Positions 34,829 to 45,773 of a stretch of DNA of 64,000 nt are shown piece after piece. The position numbers and the translations under genes were made by a program. The DNA lies in the NCBI RefSeq assembly GCF_000148995.1, contig NZ_GL538352.1, forward strand, positions 558,001 to 622,000, given 5' to 3'. Source of the stretch: Listeria grayi DSM 20601. GTDB lineage: Bacteria; Bacillota; Bacilli; Lactobacillales; Listeriaceae. Numbering within the stretch: position 1 is the stretch's first letter; every line of letters starts with the position of its first letter. Below the pieces are notes generated by a model, which did no database searches, was not told where the DNA came from, and worked only from the letters and a program-made list of their open reading frames with translations.

Positions 34829-35956
34829 ATGAAAGTTTTACATACAGCCGATCTGCATTTAGGTAAAATCGTTGCCGGCGTGTCGATGCTTGCGGAGCAA
34901 CGAGAGGTATTGAAACAAATCACGACCATCGCGCTCGAAGAAAAAGTAGATGCTATCATCGTTGCAGGTGACCTTTATGATCGTTCGATCCCGCCTACAG
35001 ACGCGGTAGAGTTATTAGATGAAGTGCTGCAGACTTGGAATGTAGAACATCGCTTTCCGATTTTAGCGATCAGTGGCAATCATGACAGTCAAGAGCGGCT
35101 TGCTTTCGGCTCGACATGGTATGAAAATAACAAGCTGTTTTTAAAGGGGAAATTGACAAATAAGATGCAGCCGATCGAGCTAGATGATACGCAATTTTGG
35201 CTTGTTCCTTATCATGAACCGGCTCAAGCAAGAGAGATTTTTCAAGATGATGCTATTCGCAGTCATGAAGATGCCATGCAGCGTGTCGTTGCGGAAATCA
35301 AGAGAAACTGGGACCCGACGAAAGCACAGGTATTGATTGGGCATGCTTTTGTTGCCGGCGGAGTTCCAAGTGATTCCGAACGTCAACTGGCAATTGGGAA
35401 TGTCGACCGTGTCGCGACCCAATTCTTTGAAGCGTTTACGTATACCGCGCTTGGTCACTTGCACCACCCACATGCAATCAAACATCCGACCATCCATTAC
35501 AGCGGTTCGCCGCTCAAATATTCCTTCTCCGAGGCCGAAGATCATAAAAGCGTCCGGATCGTCGAATGGGATGCAGAAGGGCTGATCTCTGTGAACGAAC
35601 GCGAATTAACGCCTGTCCACGATATGCGGATATTGACAGGGACATTGGAAGCACTCACGACTCATATAGATGGTTCCCCGGAAGATTATTTACAAATTCG
35701 TTTGCTAGACGCTGGTGCGTTGATCGATCCAATTGGAAAATTACGCGCCTTTTATCCGAATATCTTGCACTTGGAACGTGTGAAGCCAAGACTTGAAAAG
35801 GCGAAAAAAGAAGCTTTTAAAGAAGTGATCCAAAAGGACGAACGTGATTTATTCCAGCAGTTCTTCCATTATACAACGGGAGAAACATTATCGGCTGATC
35901 AAAACGAGGTCTTAGAGGAAGTTATTGCCGAAGTCAGAGGAGCGGATGAAAATTGA
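34829..35956 (+). CDS. sbcD: Nuclease SbcD (Mre11 homologue)
   Basis: Metallophosphoesterase subunit of the SbcCD nuclease that opens DNA hairpins and blocked ends. Motifs in order: ADLHLG (residues 7-12), GDLYDRSIPP, GNHDSQERL, GHAFVAGG and GHLHHPH. 375 residues. The ATG at 34823 abuts the AGAGG site, so 34829 is chosen. The stop codon overlaps the TTG start of sbcC (TTGA), which points to coupled translation. Confidence 0.96.
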   Translation: MKVLHTADLHLGKIVAGVSMLAEQREVLKQITTIALEEKVDAIIVAGDLYDRSIPPTDAVELLDEVLQTWNVEHRFPILAISGNHDSQERLAFGSTWYENNKLFLKGKLTNKMQPIELDDTQFWLVPYHEPAQAREIFQDDAIRSHEDAMQRVVAEIKRNWDPTKAQVLIGHAFVAGGVPSDSERQLAIGNVDRVATQFFEAFTYTALGHLHHPHAIKHPTIHYSGSPLKYSFSEAEDHKSVRIVEWDAEGLISVNERELTPVHDMRILTGTLEALTTHIDGSPEDYLQIRLLDAGALIDPIGKLRAFYPNILHLERVKPRLEKAKKEAFKEVIQKDERDLFQQFFHYTTGETLSADQNEVLEEVIAEVRGADEN

Positions 35957-38900
35957 AACCTTTAAAATTAACGATGCAGGCTTTTGGCGCATATGCGGGT
36001 AAAGAAACAATTGATTTTACGGAACTACAGCACGAACAGATTTTTATCATTTCCGGAAAAACGGGAGCAGGTAAATCGACCATTTTCGATGCGATCAGTT
36101 TTGCGATCTTTGGTAAAAACAATACCAGCGATCGTGATGGAATCTCCATGCGAAGCCATTATGCGAGTGCGGACGAACTGACAGAGGTGAGTCTTCTTTT
36201 TAAATTAGGAACACGGATCTTCCGAATCGAACGAACACCCCAACAGGAGATCACAAAAAAACGCGGTGAGGGTACACGTACCGTCAACCAAAAAGCGGTC
36301 TTATATGAAATCATGGATGGCGAAGAAAAACTGCTCGCCAGTGCGATTCGTGATGTCGATAGCAAGATCAGTGAACTCATGCAGCTGACAGTCGATCAGT
36401 TCCGCCAGATCTTGATGATCCCGCAAGGCGAATTTCGCGAACTGCTGACATCAGACAGCAAAGAAAAAGAAGCAATCTTACAGCGGCTAGCACACACCTA
36501 TATTTATAAGCAAATGGAAGATAAGTTATGGGAAAAAGAGAAAAAATTGGCAGATGAGATCCAGCAAAAACGTCAAGCGGTAATATTGCTTGCAGAAAAT
36601 GGATTAGATGAAAAGGCCATGCTCAGCGGGATGACGACTGAGGAAATCAGCCAGCAATTTCAAACAGAGATCAGCCAAAAAGAAGAAGAACAGATCGAGA
36701 GCGAACTGCAGTTGAAAAAAGTGCGGAAAGAAGCAGATGAAGCTGCAGAAAAATGGACACTCGCAAAAAATATCCAAACGGATTTTCAATACTTAGAACG
36801 ATATCAAGCAGAATTAGCGCAATTCGAGGCTAAACAAGAAGCAGTCGAGTCTCAAATCCACACCCTACAGCGTGCCAAACAAGCACTGCGCCTCCAATCT
36901 CAAGATGCAAACTGCATACAGCTCAAAGCAAGGCTTACAAAACGGGAACGTGAACTAGCTGAGATCGAACGCGAACTAGCCGAAGCGACCACACGTTTGC
37001 AGACGATCCGGAAAGAAAGCGACGCTATCGAAGCTAAAGCAGGTTGGATCGAAGAAAGACGCAAAACGTTCTATTATTTGGAAAATCTAGAACCAAAAAT
37101 CATAAAATGGGAAGCTTTAAAAACCAAGGCAGAAGACGAGCAGTTGGCAAAGTTAGCAGCAGCTTTAGAACAGAATGCGCAGCAAATCAAAGACCTGGAG
37201 CAGCAAAAAGCGGGATTTGATCGGCAAAAAGAACAGCTTGTGGATGTGGAAATAAACCAATTAAAGCGGGCAAATGAAAGTGCACAACAGGAACGTGAAT
37301 TAGAAATTTGGCGTCAAAAAAAACAGCAACTTGCGGAATTAACCATTTACAGAGAAAAGCAAGCCTCAACTCTGGGGCAACTAGCTGCCTATGAACAGCA
37401 ATTAGCACCGCTGGAAGAACAGGTGGAAGCGCTAGAATCCCAGCAAAAAAATCAGCAAGCCGCCGTCTTAGCCGGTCATCTGCACGAAGGAGAAGCCTGC
37501 CCAGTATGTGGTTCCACTACGCATCCAGAGCTAGCCGTTTTCAGCAACGAAGTGGATCTGGAATTACTGGCACAAACACAAGAAGATTTACAGCATTTGC
37601 AGAGTAAAAAAGAACAATTAAAGGCGGAAAATCAACAAATAACCTGGCAAATGAGCCAATTGACACGGGAAGAGCTGCCAAATGCAGAAGAAATAAACGC
37701 CAACATCGCCAGCCTTACTGAAGCCTTGCAAAAGCTTGCTTCTCAAGCCGCCGAAGCTGAGAGGATGCTACAGACCAAGCAAACACTTCACTTGGAAATA
37801 GAGAAAGCGATCGCTGCCCAGCAAGAACTAGAACAGACCATTACGAAACAGCAGCAAAGCTATGAAACGCTCAAACAGCAAAGCGAACAAATAGCCGCCG
37901 AACGAACTTTCTTGGAACAGGAAATACCAGCAGAATACCAAAATCTACAAAAGTTTCAACAAGAAAAGCAGCAGCTACAAGAACAGATCGTCAGCCATGA
38001 TAAACAAGCAAAACAACTGCAAGAAGAACTTCACAGCATAATAGAAGAAGTTAGCCGTAAAGATGCTGCGAAAGGCAACGTGAAGCAGGATATGGCACGC
38101 ACGCAGCAAGAATTGGACGAAGAACGTGCAAGTTTCAAGCAATTGCTAAAAGAACAAGAATTTGCTTCGTATGACGCTTATAAGCAAGCGTCACTTACCG
38201 ATGAGGAAATGGACAAACTCGAAAAGCAGATCCAAGCTTTCCAAAATGACTTTGAAATCGCCAAATCAAGGTATCAGGATCTATCGACTAAGCTCGCAAA
38301 TACAACTTATCCGGATCTAGATCACTTAGAAGAAGTCTGGCAAGAGAAACAACAGCAAAGGGAACGTTTGGAAGAGCAGACCGTGAAACTTCGTGATCGC
38401 CTGACTTTCAAGCGAGAGAACTTCCAACGTTTTGAAAAAGAAATGCACCATGTTGCTAAACAAGAGCAGAAATATGCTGAACTCGGATTCTTAGCAGATA
38501 CGGCACGAGGGAAAAATGAACGCAAACTCACTTTTGAACGTTATGTGCTAGGAGCTTTCCTCGACACGATCATCGAACGAGCTAATCTGCGTCTTGCAAA
38601 AATGACAGGTGGCAGATTTCAGCTCAGCCGCAAACTGGACCGTTCTAAGGGGAACGCACAAAGTGGACTCGAATTAGAAGTTTATGACGCATATACAGGC
38701 TATATGCGCCATGTGCGAACGCTTTCGGGAGGTGAAAGCTTTAAAACCTCTCTTGCGCTGGCACTTTCCCTGGCAGAAGTCGTTCAAGAGATGGCTGGGG
38801 GAATCTCCTTGGAAACGATGTTTATTGATGAAGGATTTGGCACATTAGACCCCGAATCACTCGAAATGGCTGTAGAGTGCCTACTAGAAACACAAGAGAG

Positions 38901-39018
38901 CGGGCGCCTAGTCGGAATTATTTCCCATGTGCCGGAACTGAAAGAACGTATTCCAGTTCGGTTAGAAGTCACTGCCACTAATCACGGTAGCACGACGGAA
39001 TTTATTCATATGCTTTGA
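35953..39018 (+). CDS. sbcC: Nuclease SbcC (Rad50-like ATPase)
   Basis: 1021 residues of the SMC/Rad50 class. It has an N-terminal Walker A (SGKTGAGKST near residue 35), long Gln/Glu-rich coiled coils (about 180-500 and 540-850), and the zinc hook CPVC at residues 516-519. The C-terminal ATPase half has the signature LSGGESF near 924 and Walker B MFIDEGFGTLD near 956. It works with SbcD in processing DNA hairpins and double-strand ends. The start is a TTG within the sbcD stop codon. Confidence 0.96.
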   Translation: MKPLKLTMQAFGAYAGKETIDFTELQHEQIFIISGKTGAGKSTIFDAISFAIFGKNNTSDRDGISMRSHYASADELTEVSLLFKLGTRIFRIERTPQQEITKKRGEGTRTVNQKAVLYEIMDGEEKLLASAIRDVDSKISELMQLTVDQFRQILMIPQGEFRELLTSDSKEKEAILQRLAHTYIYKQMEDKLWEKEKKLADEIQQKRQAVILLAENGLDEKAMLSGMTTEEISQQFQTEISQKEEEQIESELQLKKVRKEADEAAEKWTLAKNIQTDFQYLERYQAELAQFEAKQEAVESQIHTLQRAKQALRLQSQDANCIQLKARLTKRERELAEIERELAEATTRLQTIRKESDAIEAKAGWIEERRKTFYYLENLEPKIIKWEALKTKAEDEQLAKLAAALEQNAQQIKDLEQQKAGFDRQKEQLVDVEINQLKRANESAQQERELEIWRQKKQQLAELTIYREKQASTLGQLAAYEQQLAPLEEQVEALESQQKNQQAAVLAGHLHEGEACPVCGSTTHPELAVFSNEVDLELLAQTQEDLQHLQSKKEQLKAENQQITWQMSQLTREELPNAEEINANIASLTEALQKLASQAAEAERMLQTKQTLHLEIEKAIAAQQELEQTITKQQQSYETLKQQSEQIAAERTFLEQEIPAEYQNLQKFQQEKQQLQEQIVSHDKQAKQLQEELHSIIEEVSRKDAAKGNVKQDMARTQQELDEERASFKQLLKEQEFASYDAYKQASLTDEEMDKLEKQIQAFQNDFEIAKSRYQDLSTKLANTTYPDLDHLEEVWQEKQQQRERLEEQTVKLRDRLTFKRENFQRFEKEMHHVAKQEQKYAELGFLADTARGKNERKLTFERYVLGAFLDTIIERANLRLAKMTGGRFQLSRKLDRSKGNAQSGLELEVYDAYTGYMRHVRTLSGGESFKTSLALALSLAEVVQEMAGGISLETMFIDEGFGTLDPESLEMAVECLLETQESGRLVGIISHVPELKERIPVRLEVTATNHGSTTEFIHML

Positions 39019-39068
39019 TAAGAAATGCTTCGTAAAATGGATGATGCTAATTGCGGTTTTTACTGCCT

Positions 39069-39102
39069 AAAAAAGCATTTTCCGTGATACGGAGCGTTTT
39101 TT
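39069..39102 (+). terminator. sbcC terminator
   Basis: TCCGT pairs with ACGGA around GAT, with A-rich and T-rich arms (AAAAAGC before, CGTTTTTTT after). The pairing is less regular than in the other terminators. Confidence 0.6.
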
Positions 39103-39180
39103 TGCCTTATCATAGCAACTGCCTGCGAGTTGTTGTATAATGATATATTAGAGTAAGAGAGAAATAGAGGAGGAATTTCA

Positions 39181-42100
39181 GTGTATATTTCACTTGAAAA
39201 ACAAATGATCCCATATAGTATCAAGCAAAAGGGACGGGCGCTGTTCAAAGAAAATGCGATGACTGCATTTCGCGTGCCTGAAGATTCTTCCATCTATAAA
39301 ACGATGTTTACAGATCACGAAACGGTCAAAGACGATAATAACGGGAATTATCACTGCAGCTGCCAGACATTTGCCGAAAAGCAGTATTGCGAACATGTTT
39401 ATGCCGTTTCTCTGCAGATAGAAGAAGAAAATCAGCAGAAAAATAAAATCAATTTTAAAAACCGTATTTTACAGCAAGAAGCCGCGACACTTTTATCTTT
39501 ATTTCAAGAAAATCTATCCGCACATTATGACAGCGGGGCATCACAAAAGAAAAAGCTCCATGTCGGTTATTTTCTCCGGCTGAAAATCGAAGAGGATGGT
39601 ACCAGTCTGTCACTTGAGATCAAAGTTGGGACAGAGCGTGATTATGTGGTGAAAAATATCAGTAATTTTGTTACAGCCGTTGATAAACAGCAATTAGTCA
39701 GCTTTAATAAAAATTTCACTTATGATCCTAACGAATATTACTTTTCCGAAAAAGACCAGCAGATTCTCCAGCATTTATTCCAAATCAGTAAAGTAGCTGA
39801 AATGTATGATACCGATACGATCTATTGGAGTAAGAGTTATGAGGAAGAAAAACAGTTGATCATCCCGCCGACATTCGCGACCGAGTTGTTGCAACTGTTG
39901 GACGGGCAAGATGCTTCTTTGACAGTGATGCGTGATAAAGAAGCCTTATTCAAATATAACCGTATCGTACTTGAAACGACAAAACCAGATTTTACCTTTA
40001 AATTAAATAAAGATAGCGAAGCTCACTACATTTTGGAAATGGAAGATGTTCAGCAGTCGATCTTTTTAGAAAGCTACCGTCTGCTTTTTTTGGATGGAAC
40101 TTTCTACGCGCTATCTACTGAGGATTGGCAGGCGCTGCAACCGTTTATTTCTTTTCAACATATTACGAAGAATGAAATCGTACAATTCAGCGAACAGCAG
40201 CTTAGCGAAGTGATCTCTTACGTGCTTCCGAGTTTGCAAAAGAGCGGCGAACTAGAGATCGACACAGCGATTCAGGATCGTTTGGTGAAAAGACCGCTGG
40301 AAATCGAAGTGCATGTTCAGAAAGTGGAGAGACAGCACACTGTTGACATTGCTTATCACTATGGCGAGCAAAGTTTTCATCCCTTCCAAATCGAGGAACA
40401 GTTGGAAAATCAAGCCGCGATCATCATTCGCGATGTGGAAAAAGAGACGCATTTTATGCAGATCATCGAGAATGCGCCGCTGCATATCTCTTCTAATCAG
40501 CTAGTCGTGGATGATAAAGAAGCATCTTATTACCAGTTCTATGCACGTACAGTCCCGGCTTTATCAGCGCTTGCGGATGTTTATTTGGACGAAGAATTAG
40601 AAACACTGGTAGAAAAAGATGTACTGCCGACAACGACACTCGATGTTTCGACAGAACTCAATTATTTATCGATCGCTTTTGATTTCAAAGGGATCGATCC
40701 AGTAGAAGTCCCGGATATCTTAAATGCGATCCGCGAACACAAAAAATATTATCGCTTGGAAAACGGTCATTTTATTTCGCTAGAAGAAGAGCGCTTCAAA
40801 CAGATGGAACGAATCTTGACATTGATCGATATTCGTAAAAAAGATTTGACTACGGAAGTTCACGTCCCGCTTTATCGCGGACTACAGATCTATGACACGA
40901 TTGCCAGTACTCCCAATGAAAATCGAAAGTTCACACGCAGTTTCAGACATTTGATTGAAGACATCACGGCATTTCAAGAGGAGATTTTCACATTGCCAAC
41001 TAATATCCAAGCAGAACTGCGAGATTATCAAATCGTTGGTTTTGAATGGATGAAATCATTGGCAAAATATCAATTGGGCGGGATTTTAGCTGATGACATG
41101 GGACTTGGAAAAACCCTACAGACGATCACTTTCTTAGCATCGGAGATCGAGGGAGCGGAGGCGCTTGACCCGATCCTTATCGTTACCCCAGCATCGCTTT
41201 TATACAACTGGCAAAATGAATTTGAGAAGTTCGCTCCAGCTTTAAAGGTGCAGATCATTGACGGCAACAAGCAAAATCGGGAAACGATCATCGCGAATCT
41301 AGAATCAAATGCGGTTTATTTGATTTCTTATCCTTCGCTGCGGCAGGATATCACCTCTTTCCAAGAGCATACTTTTTCGTCTGTTATCCTAGATGAATCG
41401 CAAGCAGTGAAAAATTATCATACAAAGACATCACAAGCTGTTCGGGCGCTTCATCGCTATCAAACTTTTGCACTCAGCGGGACGCCACTGGAGAATAATC
41501 TAGATGAGTTGTGGACGATTTTTCAAACCCTAATGCCGGGATTTTTCCCCTCACTACGAAAATTCAAACTGTTGGAAAACGATCAGATCGCCCGTATGAT
41601 CCGTCCATTCTTGTTAAGACGAATCAAACAAGATGTGCTTAAAGAGCTACCCGATAAGATCGAAACGAATTTATACTCTGAATTGACCGAAGAACAAAAA
41701 GTCGTTTATCTGGCATACTTAGAGCGAATCCAAACAGAACTTGCCCAGGATGATGAAACGAACCGGATGAAATTGCTAGCCGGATTGACGCGCCTTCGCC
41801 AGATATGTTGCGATCCAACTTTATTTGTCGACGGCTATCAAGGCGGTTCCGGGAAATTACTCCAACTGCTGGATACGATCCAAACAGCAAGAGAAAATGG
41901 TAAGCGGATGCTGATTTTCTCCCAATTTACAAGTATGCTTGGTATTATCCAGTCTGAGCTGAAAAAAATTGGCATGGAATATTTTTATATGGACGGCCAA
42001 ACACCTTCTAAAGAACGAGTGAATTTAGTCAATGCGTTCAATGAGGGAGGAAAAGATATTTTCTTGATTTCCTTGAAGGCTGGTGGAACAGGACTTAACT

Positions 42101-42372
42101 TGACGGGTGCGGATACCGTGATTTTATATGACTTATGGTGGAATCCGGCAGTGGAAGAACAAGCAGCTAGCCGTGCTCACCGTATTGGACAAAAAAATGT
42201 CGTACAGGTTATAAGAATGGTCGCAAAGGGTACAATAGAAGAGAGGATCTTCGACTTACAGAAGAAAAAACAAGCATTGATCGACGACATCATCCAACCA
42301 GGCGAAAAACTCCTGAATACACTTTCCGTCGATGAATTAAAGGCCTTATTATTAGAAAATAGGAAGGAATGA
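39181..42372 (+). CDS. SNF2-family helicase with N-terminal SWIM zinc finger
   Basis: 1063 residues. A SWIM-type zinc finger is near residues 55-75 (CSCQTFAEKQYCEHVYA). A long middle region of the bacterial SNF2-associated type follows. The DEAD-like half has DDMGLGKT near 638-645 and LDESQAVKN near 737, with ESQ for the usual EAQ. The helicase C half has FSQFTSMLGII, LKAGGTGLNLTGA and AASRAHRIGQ. These are DNA-dependent ATPases/translocases; in bacteria the RapA/HepA relatives act on RNA polymerase or DNA, but the job of this one is unknown. The start is a GTG with GAGGAGG upstream. Its 3' end overlaps the next frame by a few bases. Confidence 0.9.
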   Translation: MYISLEKQMIPYSIKQKGRALFKENAMTAFRVPEDSSIYKTMFTDHETVKDDNNGNYHCSCQTFAEKQYCEHVYAVSLQIEEENQQKNKINFKNRILQQEAATLLSLFQENLSAHYDSGASQKKKLHVGYFLRLKIEEDGTSLSLEIKVGTERDYVVKNISNFVTAVDKQQLVSFNKNFTYDPNEYYFSEKDQQILQHLFQISKVAEMYDTDTIYWSKSYEEEKQLIIPPTFATELLQLLDGQDASLTVMRDKEALFKYNRIVLETTKPDFTFKLNKDSEAHYILEMEDVQQSIFLESYRLLFLDGTFYALSTEDWQALQPFISFQHITKNEIVQFSEQQLSEVISYVLPSLQKSGELEIDTAIQDRLVKRPLEIEVHVQKVERQHTVDIAYHYGEQSFHPFQIEEQLENQAAIIIRDVEKETHFMQIIENAPLHISSNQLVVDDKEASYYQFYARTVPALSALADVYLDEELETLVEKDVLPTTTLDVSTELNYLSIAFDFKGIDPVEVPDILNAIREHKKYYRLENGHFISLEEERFKQMERILTLIDIRKKDLTTEVHVPLYRGLQIYDTIASTPNENRKFTRSFRHLIEDITAFQEEIFTLPTNIQAELRDYQIVGFEWMKSLAKYQLGGILADDMGLGKTLQTITFLASEIEGAEALDPILIVTPASLLYNWQNEFEKFAPALKVQIIDGNKQNRETIIANLESNAVYLISYPSLRQDITSFQEHTFSSVILDESQAVKNYHTKTSQAVRALHRYQTFALSGTPLENNLDELWTIFQTLMPGFFPSLRKFKLLENDQIARMIRPFLLRRIKQDVLKELPDKIETNLYSELTEEQKVVYLAYLERIQTELAQDDETNRMKLLAGLTRLRQICCDPTLFVDGYQGGSGKLLQLLDTIQTARENGKRMLIFSQFTSMLGIIQSELKKIGMEYFYMDGQTPSKERVNLVNAFNEGGKDIFLISLKAGGTGLNLTGADTVILYDLWWNPAVEEQAASRAHRIGQKNVVQVIRMVAKGTIEERIFDLQKKKQALIDDIIQPGEKLLNTLSVDELKALLLENRKE

Positions 42373-42377
42373 TCCGT

Positions 42378-42797
42378 ATGAAACCATGGCAAGTTTACAC
42401 CGTATTAGATATTCAAACCGCAAAAACCACCATTGAGAATTTGATTGCAGAAGGCTACGACAAAGAAGATATCTCGTTGCTTGTCAAATCTTCCAATGAA
42501 GAAATCAATGCGTTTATTGAAGCGGAAAATATTTCCTTGGAACATCCAGTAAATGAAAATGCGTTTGGCGTTATTTCAGGAATCTTACAATCTTTAAGCG
42601 GAGGTTTGGTTATCCCGCAAGTTTATAATCCTGATTACGGCGCTCTATATGCAGCTGGTCCATTCGCCAAATGGTTTTCCAAGACAGATGATAAGACTGT
42701 CAGAAATCTGTTAGAAGATTTTGATCTAACCGAAGAACAAATCGATTCTTTTATCCGTAATCTTGACGCCGGTAATTTACTTATATTAGCGCGATGA
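42378..42797 (+). CDS. General stress protein 17M-like protein (YflT domain)
   Basis: 139 residues from ATG 42378; an ATG at 42369 overlaps the stop of the preceding gene and lies on the AGGAAGG site. The N-terminus (QVYTVLDIQTAKTTIENLIAEGYDKEDISLLVKS) matches the YflT/GSP17M alpha-beta domain, where a flexible glycine-rich middle is common. Such proteins are often sigma-B regulated stress proteins; I see no clear sigma-B promoter here. It is translationally close to the SNF2 gene and ends at a terminator. Confidence 0.75.
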   Translation: MKPWQVYTVLDIQTAKTTIENLIAEGYDKEDISLLVKSSNEEINAFIEAENISLEHPVNENAFGVISGILQSLSGGLVIPQVYNPDYGALYAAGPFAKWFSKTDDKTVRNLLEDFDLTEEQIDSFIRNLDAGNLLILAR

Positions 42798-42812
42798 GCA
42801 ATGGATTAGCTG

Positions 42813-42842
42813 AAAATCTACCTTTTGAGGTAGATTTTTTTG
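42813..42842 (+). terminator. Terminator after the stress protein gene
   Basis: AAAATCTACC pairs with GGTAGATTTT around TTTTGA, with a following T tract. Confidence 0.88.
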
Positions 42843-42843
42843 T

Positions 42844-42910
42844 ATAAGTAAAACTTATTGATTATTTCTAAAAACAATTAGTTTACTTATCAAAGATATT
42901 TAAGTAAAAT
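42844..42910 (+). promoter_or_regulatory. citB promoter with CcpC-type dyad
   Basis: ATAAGTAAAACTTAT at 42844-42858 fits the CcpC dyad ATAA-N7-TTAT exactly. The promoter TTTACT (42882-42887) and TAAAAT (42905-42910) follows with 17-bp spacing. In Bacillus and Listeria, CcpC represses aconitase and releases on citrate. Confidence 0.72.
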
Positions 42911-42955
42911 AAAAGATGTACTCGCAACCGTTTCGAGAATAAGGAGGAAGCGAAA

Positions 42956-45664
42956 ATGCCTAAATGGAAAGAAAAAGCGAAGTCATCCTTTGAATTGCAT
43001 AATAAAACGTATCATTATTATCAACTAAAAAGTGTAGAAGACGAACTGAATACGAAGATCGACAAACTACCCTATTCGATTCGGGTATTACTGGAATCGG
43101 TCATTAGACAGTCAGACGGAAAAGTGATCCAAGATGGTCATGTCGAAAAGCTAGCGCTATGGCAGCCAAAAAAAGAAAACAAGGGGGAAGTTCCATTCAA
43201 ACCAGCGCGCGTGATCTTGCAGGACTTTACCGGAGTTCCGGCAGTCGTGGATCTGGCGTCACTGCGAAAAGCGATGGCAGATATTGGCGGCGATCCAGAA
43301 AAAATCAACCCTGAGATTCCTGTTGATCTCGTGGTCGATCACTCCGTCCAAGTAGACAGTTACGCGACGCCGGAAGCACTACAAATCAATATGAATCTGG
43401 AATTTGAGCGCAATATGGAACGCTATCAATTTTTAAATTGGGCGCAAAAAGCATTTGACAATTATCGCGCAGTCCCACCAGCAACTGGCATCGTGCATCA
43501 AGTCAATCTGGAATATCTGGCGAACGTCGTAAATGTGTTGGAAAAAGACGGGGAAGTTACAGCTTTTCCAGATACATTAGTAGGAACAGATAGCCATACG
43601 ACCATGATCAATGGCCTTGGCGTACTTGGTTGGGGAGTCGGCGGAATCGAAGCCGAAGCAGGAATGCTTGGACAGCCGTCTTATTTCCCTATCCCAGAAG
43701 TCATTGGTGTCAAATTAACAGGCGCATTGCCTAACGGCGCGACAGCAACTGATTTTGCTTTGAAAGTCACCCAAGCACTGCGTGAGAAAAAAGTAGTGGG
43801 CAAATTTGTGGAATTTTACGGACCAGGTGTTTCCGAACTACCACTTGCGGACCGGGCAACAGTAGCCAACATGGCTCCAGAATATGGTGCGACCTGCGGC
43901 TTTTTCCCTGTGGATAAAGAGGCGCTTACTTACCTGCGTTTAACTGGCCGTTCTGAAGAACAGATCGATTTAGTTGAAAAATATCTAACAGCAAATGATC
44001 TATTTTTCACTCCAGATAAACCAGAGCCGTCCTATACGGATACGCTCGAAATCGTTCTATCTGATATTGAACCTAACTTAGCTGGACCAAAACGTCCACA
44101 AGATCTAATCCCGCTTTCAAAAATGAAAGAGACTTTCCAACAATCGATCGTAGCTCCAAGTGGTAACCAAGGCTTCGGTCTGGAAAAGACTGATTTAGAC
44201 AAAGAAGCGGTCGTGAAATTTCATAACGGCGATGAAGCAGTAATGAAAACCGGATCGATCGCGATTGCTGCAATCACAAGCTGTACCAATACATCCAATC
44301 CTTATGTTATGCTCAGTGCCGGTTTAGTGGCTAAAAAAGCTGTAGAAAGAGGCTTAGAAGTTCCTAAATTCGTTAAAACATCATTAGCGCCGGGCTCTAA
44401 AGTCGTAACTGGCTATTTGGAGAAGGCCGGTTTACTGCCATTCTTGGAGAAACTAGGCTTTGACTTGGTTGGTTACGGTTGTACAACGTGTATCGGTAAT
44501 TCCGGTCCTTTAAAAGAAGAAATCGAAACCACTATTCAAGATAACGATTTGCTGGTTTCTGCTGTATTAAGTGGGAACCGTAATTTTGAAGGAAGAATCC
44601 ATGCTTTAGTAAAAGCGAACTTCCTCGCTTCACCACCGCTTGTCGTTGCCTATGCACTTGCTGGGACAACAAATATCGACTTGCAAGGTGAGGCGATCGG
44701 CTACGATCAAAATGGCGAAGCAGTTTATCTGAAAGATATTTGGCCGGCAACAGATGAAGTAAAAGCATTAGTAGAAGCAACGGTCACACCAGAACTTTTC
44801 CGTGAACAGTATGAACATGTCTTTACAGAAAATGAAACGTGGAATGCGATCGAAACTACAGACGAACCGCTTTATCAATGGGATGATGCTTCTACCTATA
44901 TCGCTAATCCGCCATTCTTTGAAAACCTAGCGAAAGAAGCAGGTAAGGTAGAAGCATTGAATGATTTGCGTGTAATTGGAAAATTTGCTGACTCTGTCAC
45001 GACGGACCATATTTCTCCAGCCGGAGCAATCGGAAAAGATACTCCCGCTGGTCAATATTTACAGTCACGCGACGTGAAGATCCGCGATTTCAACTCGTAC
45101 GGTTCACGCCGAGGGCATCATGAGGTAATGATGCGCGGAACCTTTGCCAACATTCGGATCAAAAATCAGATTGCTCCTGGAACAGAAGGCGGGTATACGA
45201 CTTATTGGCCGACAGAAGAAGTGATGTCAATCTATGATGCATCCAGATTATATCAGCAAACAAACACCGGGCTTGTCATTTTGGCTGGCGATGATTATGG
45301 CATGGGTTCTTCCCGTGATTGGGCCGCGAAAGGTACTAATCTACTAGGTATCAAGACAGTTATCGCGAAAAGCTATGAACGTATCCATCGTTCCAATCTC
45401 GTAATGATGGGTGTCTTACCACTTCAATATCAAGCGGGGGAAGATGCCGATTCACTTGGATTGACTGGAGACGAAACGATTCATGTCGCAATCGATGAAT
45501 CTGTTCTGCCACACGATCTTGTTGCAGTAACAGCAGTAAAACCAACTGGTGAAAAAATACAATTTCAAGCAGTTGTCCGCTTTGATTCCGAGGTGGAGAT
45601 CGATTACTATCGACACGGCGGTATCTTACCTATGGTATTGCGCGGCAAGTTGAGCGAAGCCTAA
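42956..45664 (+). CDS. citB: Aconitate hydratase (aconitase)
   Basis: Interconverts citrate and isocitrate in the TCA branch that makes glutamate; in Firmicutes it can also bind RNA. 902 residues, AcnA type. The 4Fe-4S ligands lie in SCTNTSNP near residue 442 and [10 protein letters not shown] near 510. The substrate-binding swivel domain has [23 protein letters not shown] and [23 protein letters not shown] precedes the ATG. Near by, glnA and the trp genes draw on related metabolism, but there is no operon link. Confidence 0.97.
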   Translation: MPKWKEKAKSSFELHNKTYHYYQLKSVEDELNTKIDKLPYSIRVLLESVIRQSDGKVIQDGHVEKLALWQPKKENKGEVPFKPARVILQDFTGVPAVVDLASLRKAMADIGGDPEKINPEIPVDLVVDHSVQVDSYATPEALQINMNLEFERNMERYQFLNWAQKAFDNYRAVPPATGIVHQVNLEYLANVVNVLEKDGEVTAFPDTLVGTDSHTTMINGLGVLGWGVGGIEAEAGMLGQPSYFPIPEVIGVKLTGALPNGATATDFALKVTQALREKKVVGKFVEFYGPGVSELPLADRATVANMAPEYGATCGFFPVDKEALTYLRLTGRSEEQIDLVEKYLTANDLFFTPDKPEPSYTDTLEIVLSDIEPNLAGPKRPQDLIPLSKMKETFQQSIVAPSGNQGFGLEKTDLDKEAVVKFHNGDEAVMKTGSIAIAAITSCTNTSNPYVMLSAGLVAKKAVERGLEVPKFVKTSLAPGSKVVTGYLEKAGLLPFLEKLGFDLVGYGCTTCIGNSGPLKEEIETTIQDNDLLVSAVLSGNRNFEGRIHALVKANFLASPPLVVAYALAGTTNIDLQGEAIGYDQNGEAVYLKDIWPATDEVKALVEATVTPELFREQYEHVFTENETWNAIETTDEPLYQWDDASTYIANPPFFENLAKEAGKVEALNDLRVIGKFADSVTTDHISPAGAIGKDTPAGQYLQSRDVKIRDFNSYGSRRGHHEVMMRGTFANIRIKNQIAPGTEGGYTTYWPTEEVMSIYDASRLYQQTNTGLVILAGDDYGMGSSRDWAAKGTNLLGIKTVIAKSYERIHRSNLVMMGVLPLQYQAGEDADSLGLTGDETIHVAIDESVLPHDLVAVTAVKPTGEKIQFQAVVRFDSEVEIDYYRHGGILPMVLRGKLSEA

Positions 45665-45675
45665 ATAAAAGTATG

Positions 45676-45705
45676 ACCCAAGCTATTAATCGGCTTGGGT
45701 TTTTG
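45676..45705 (+). terminator. citB terminator
   Basis: ACCCAAGC (45676-45683) pairs with GCTTGGGT (45693-45700), then TTTT. Confidence 0.85.
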
Positions 45706-45706
45706 C

Positions 45707-45735
45707 TTGCATAGCAGGAACAAACGTTCTATAAT
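45707..45735 (+). promoter_or_regulatory. LexA-controlled promoter of the tag operon
   Basis: TTGCAT (45707-45712) and TATAAT (45730-45735) are 17 bp apart, and the spacer holds the symmetric SOS box GGAACAAACGTTCT (45717-45730). The genes behind it end with the DNA glycosylase tag. I recall the L. monocytogenes counterparts lmo1640-lmo1639 among LexA targets. Confidence 0.85.
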
Positions 45736-45773
45736 GAGAGTAAGAAATACATATTGAGAGGATGTGCCTCGCT

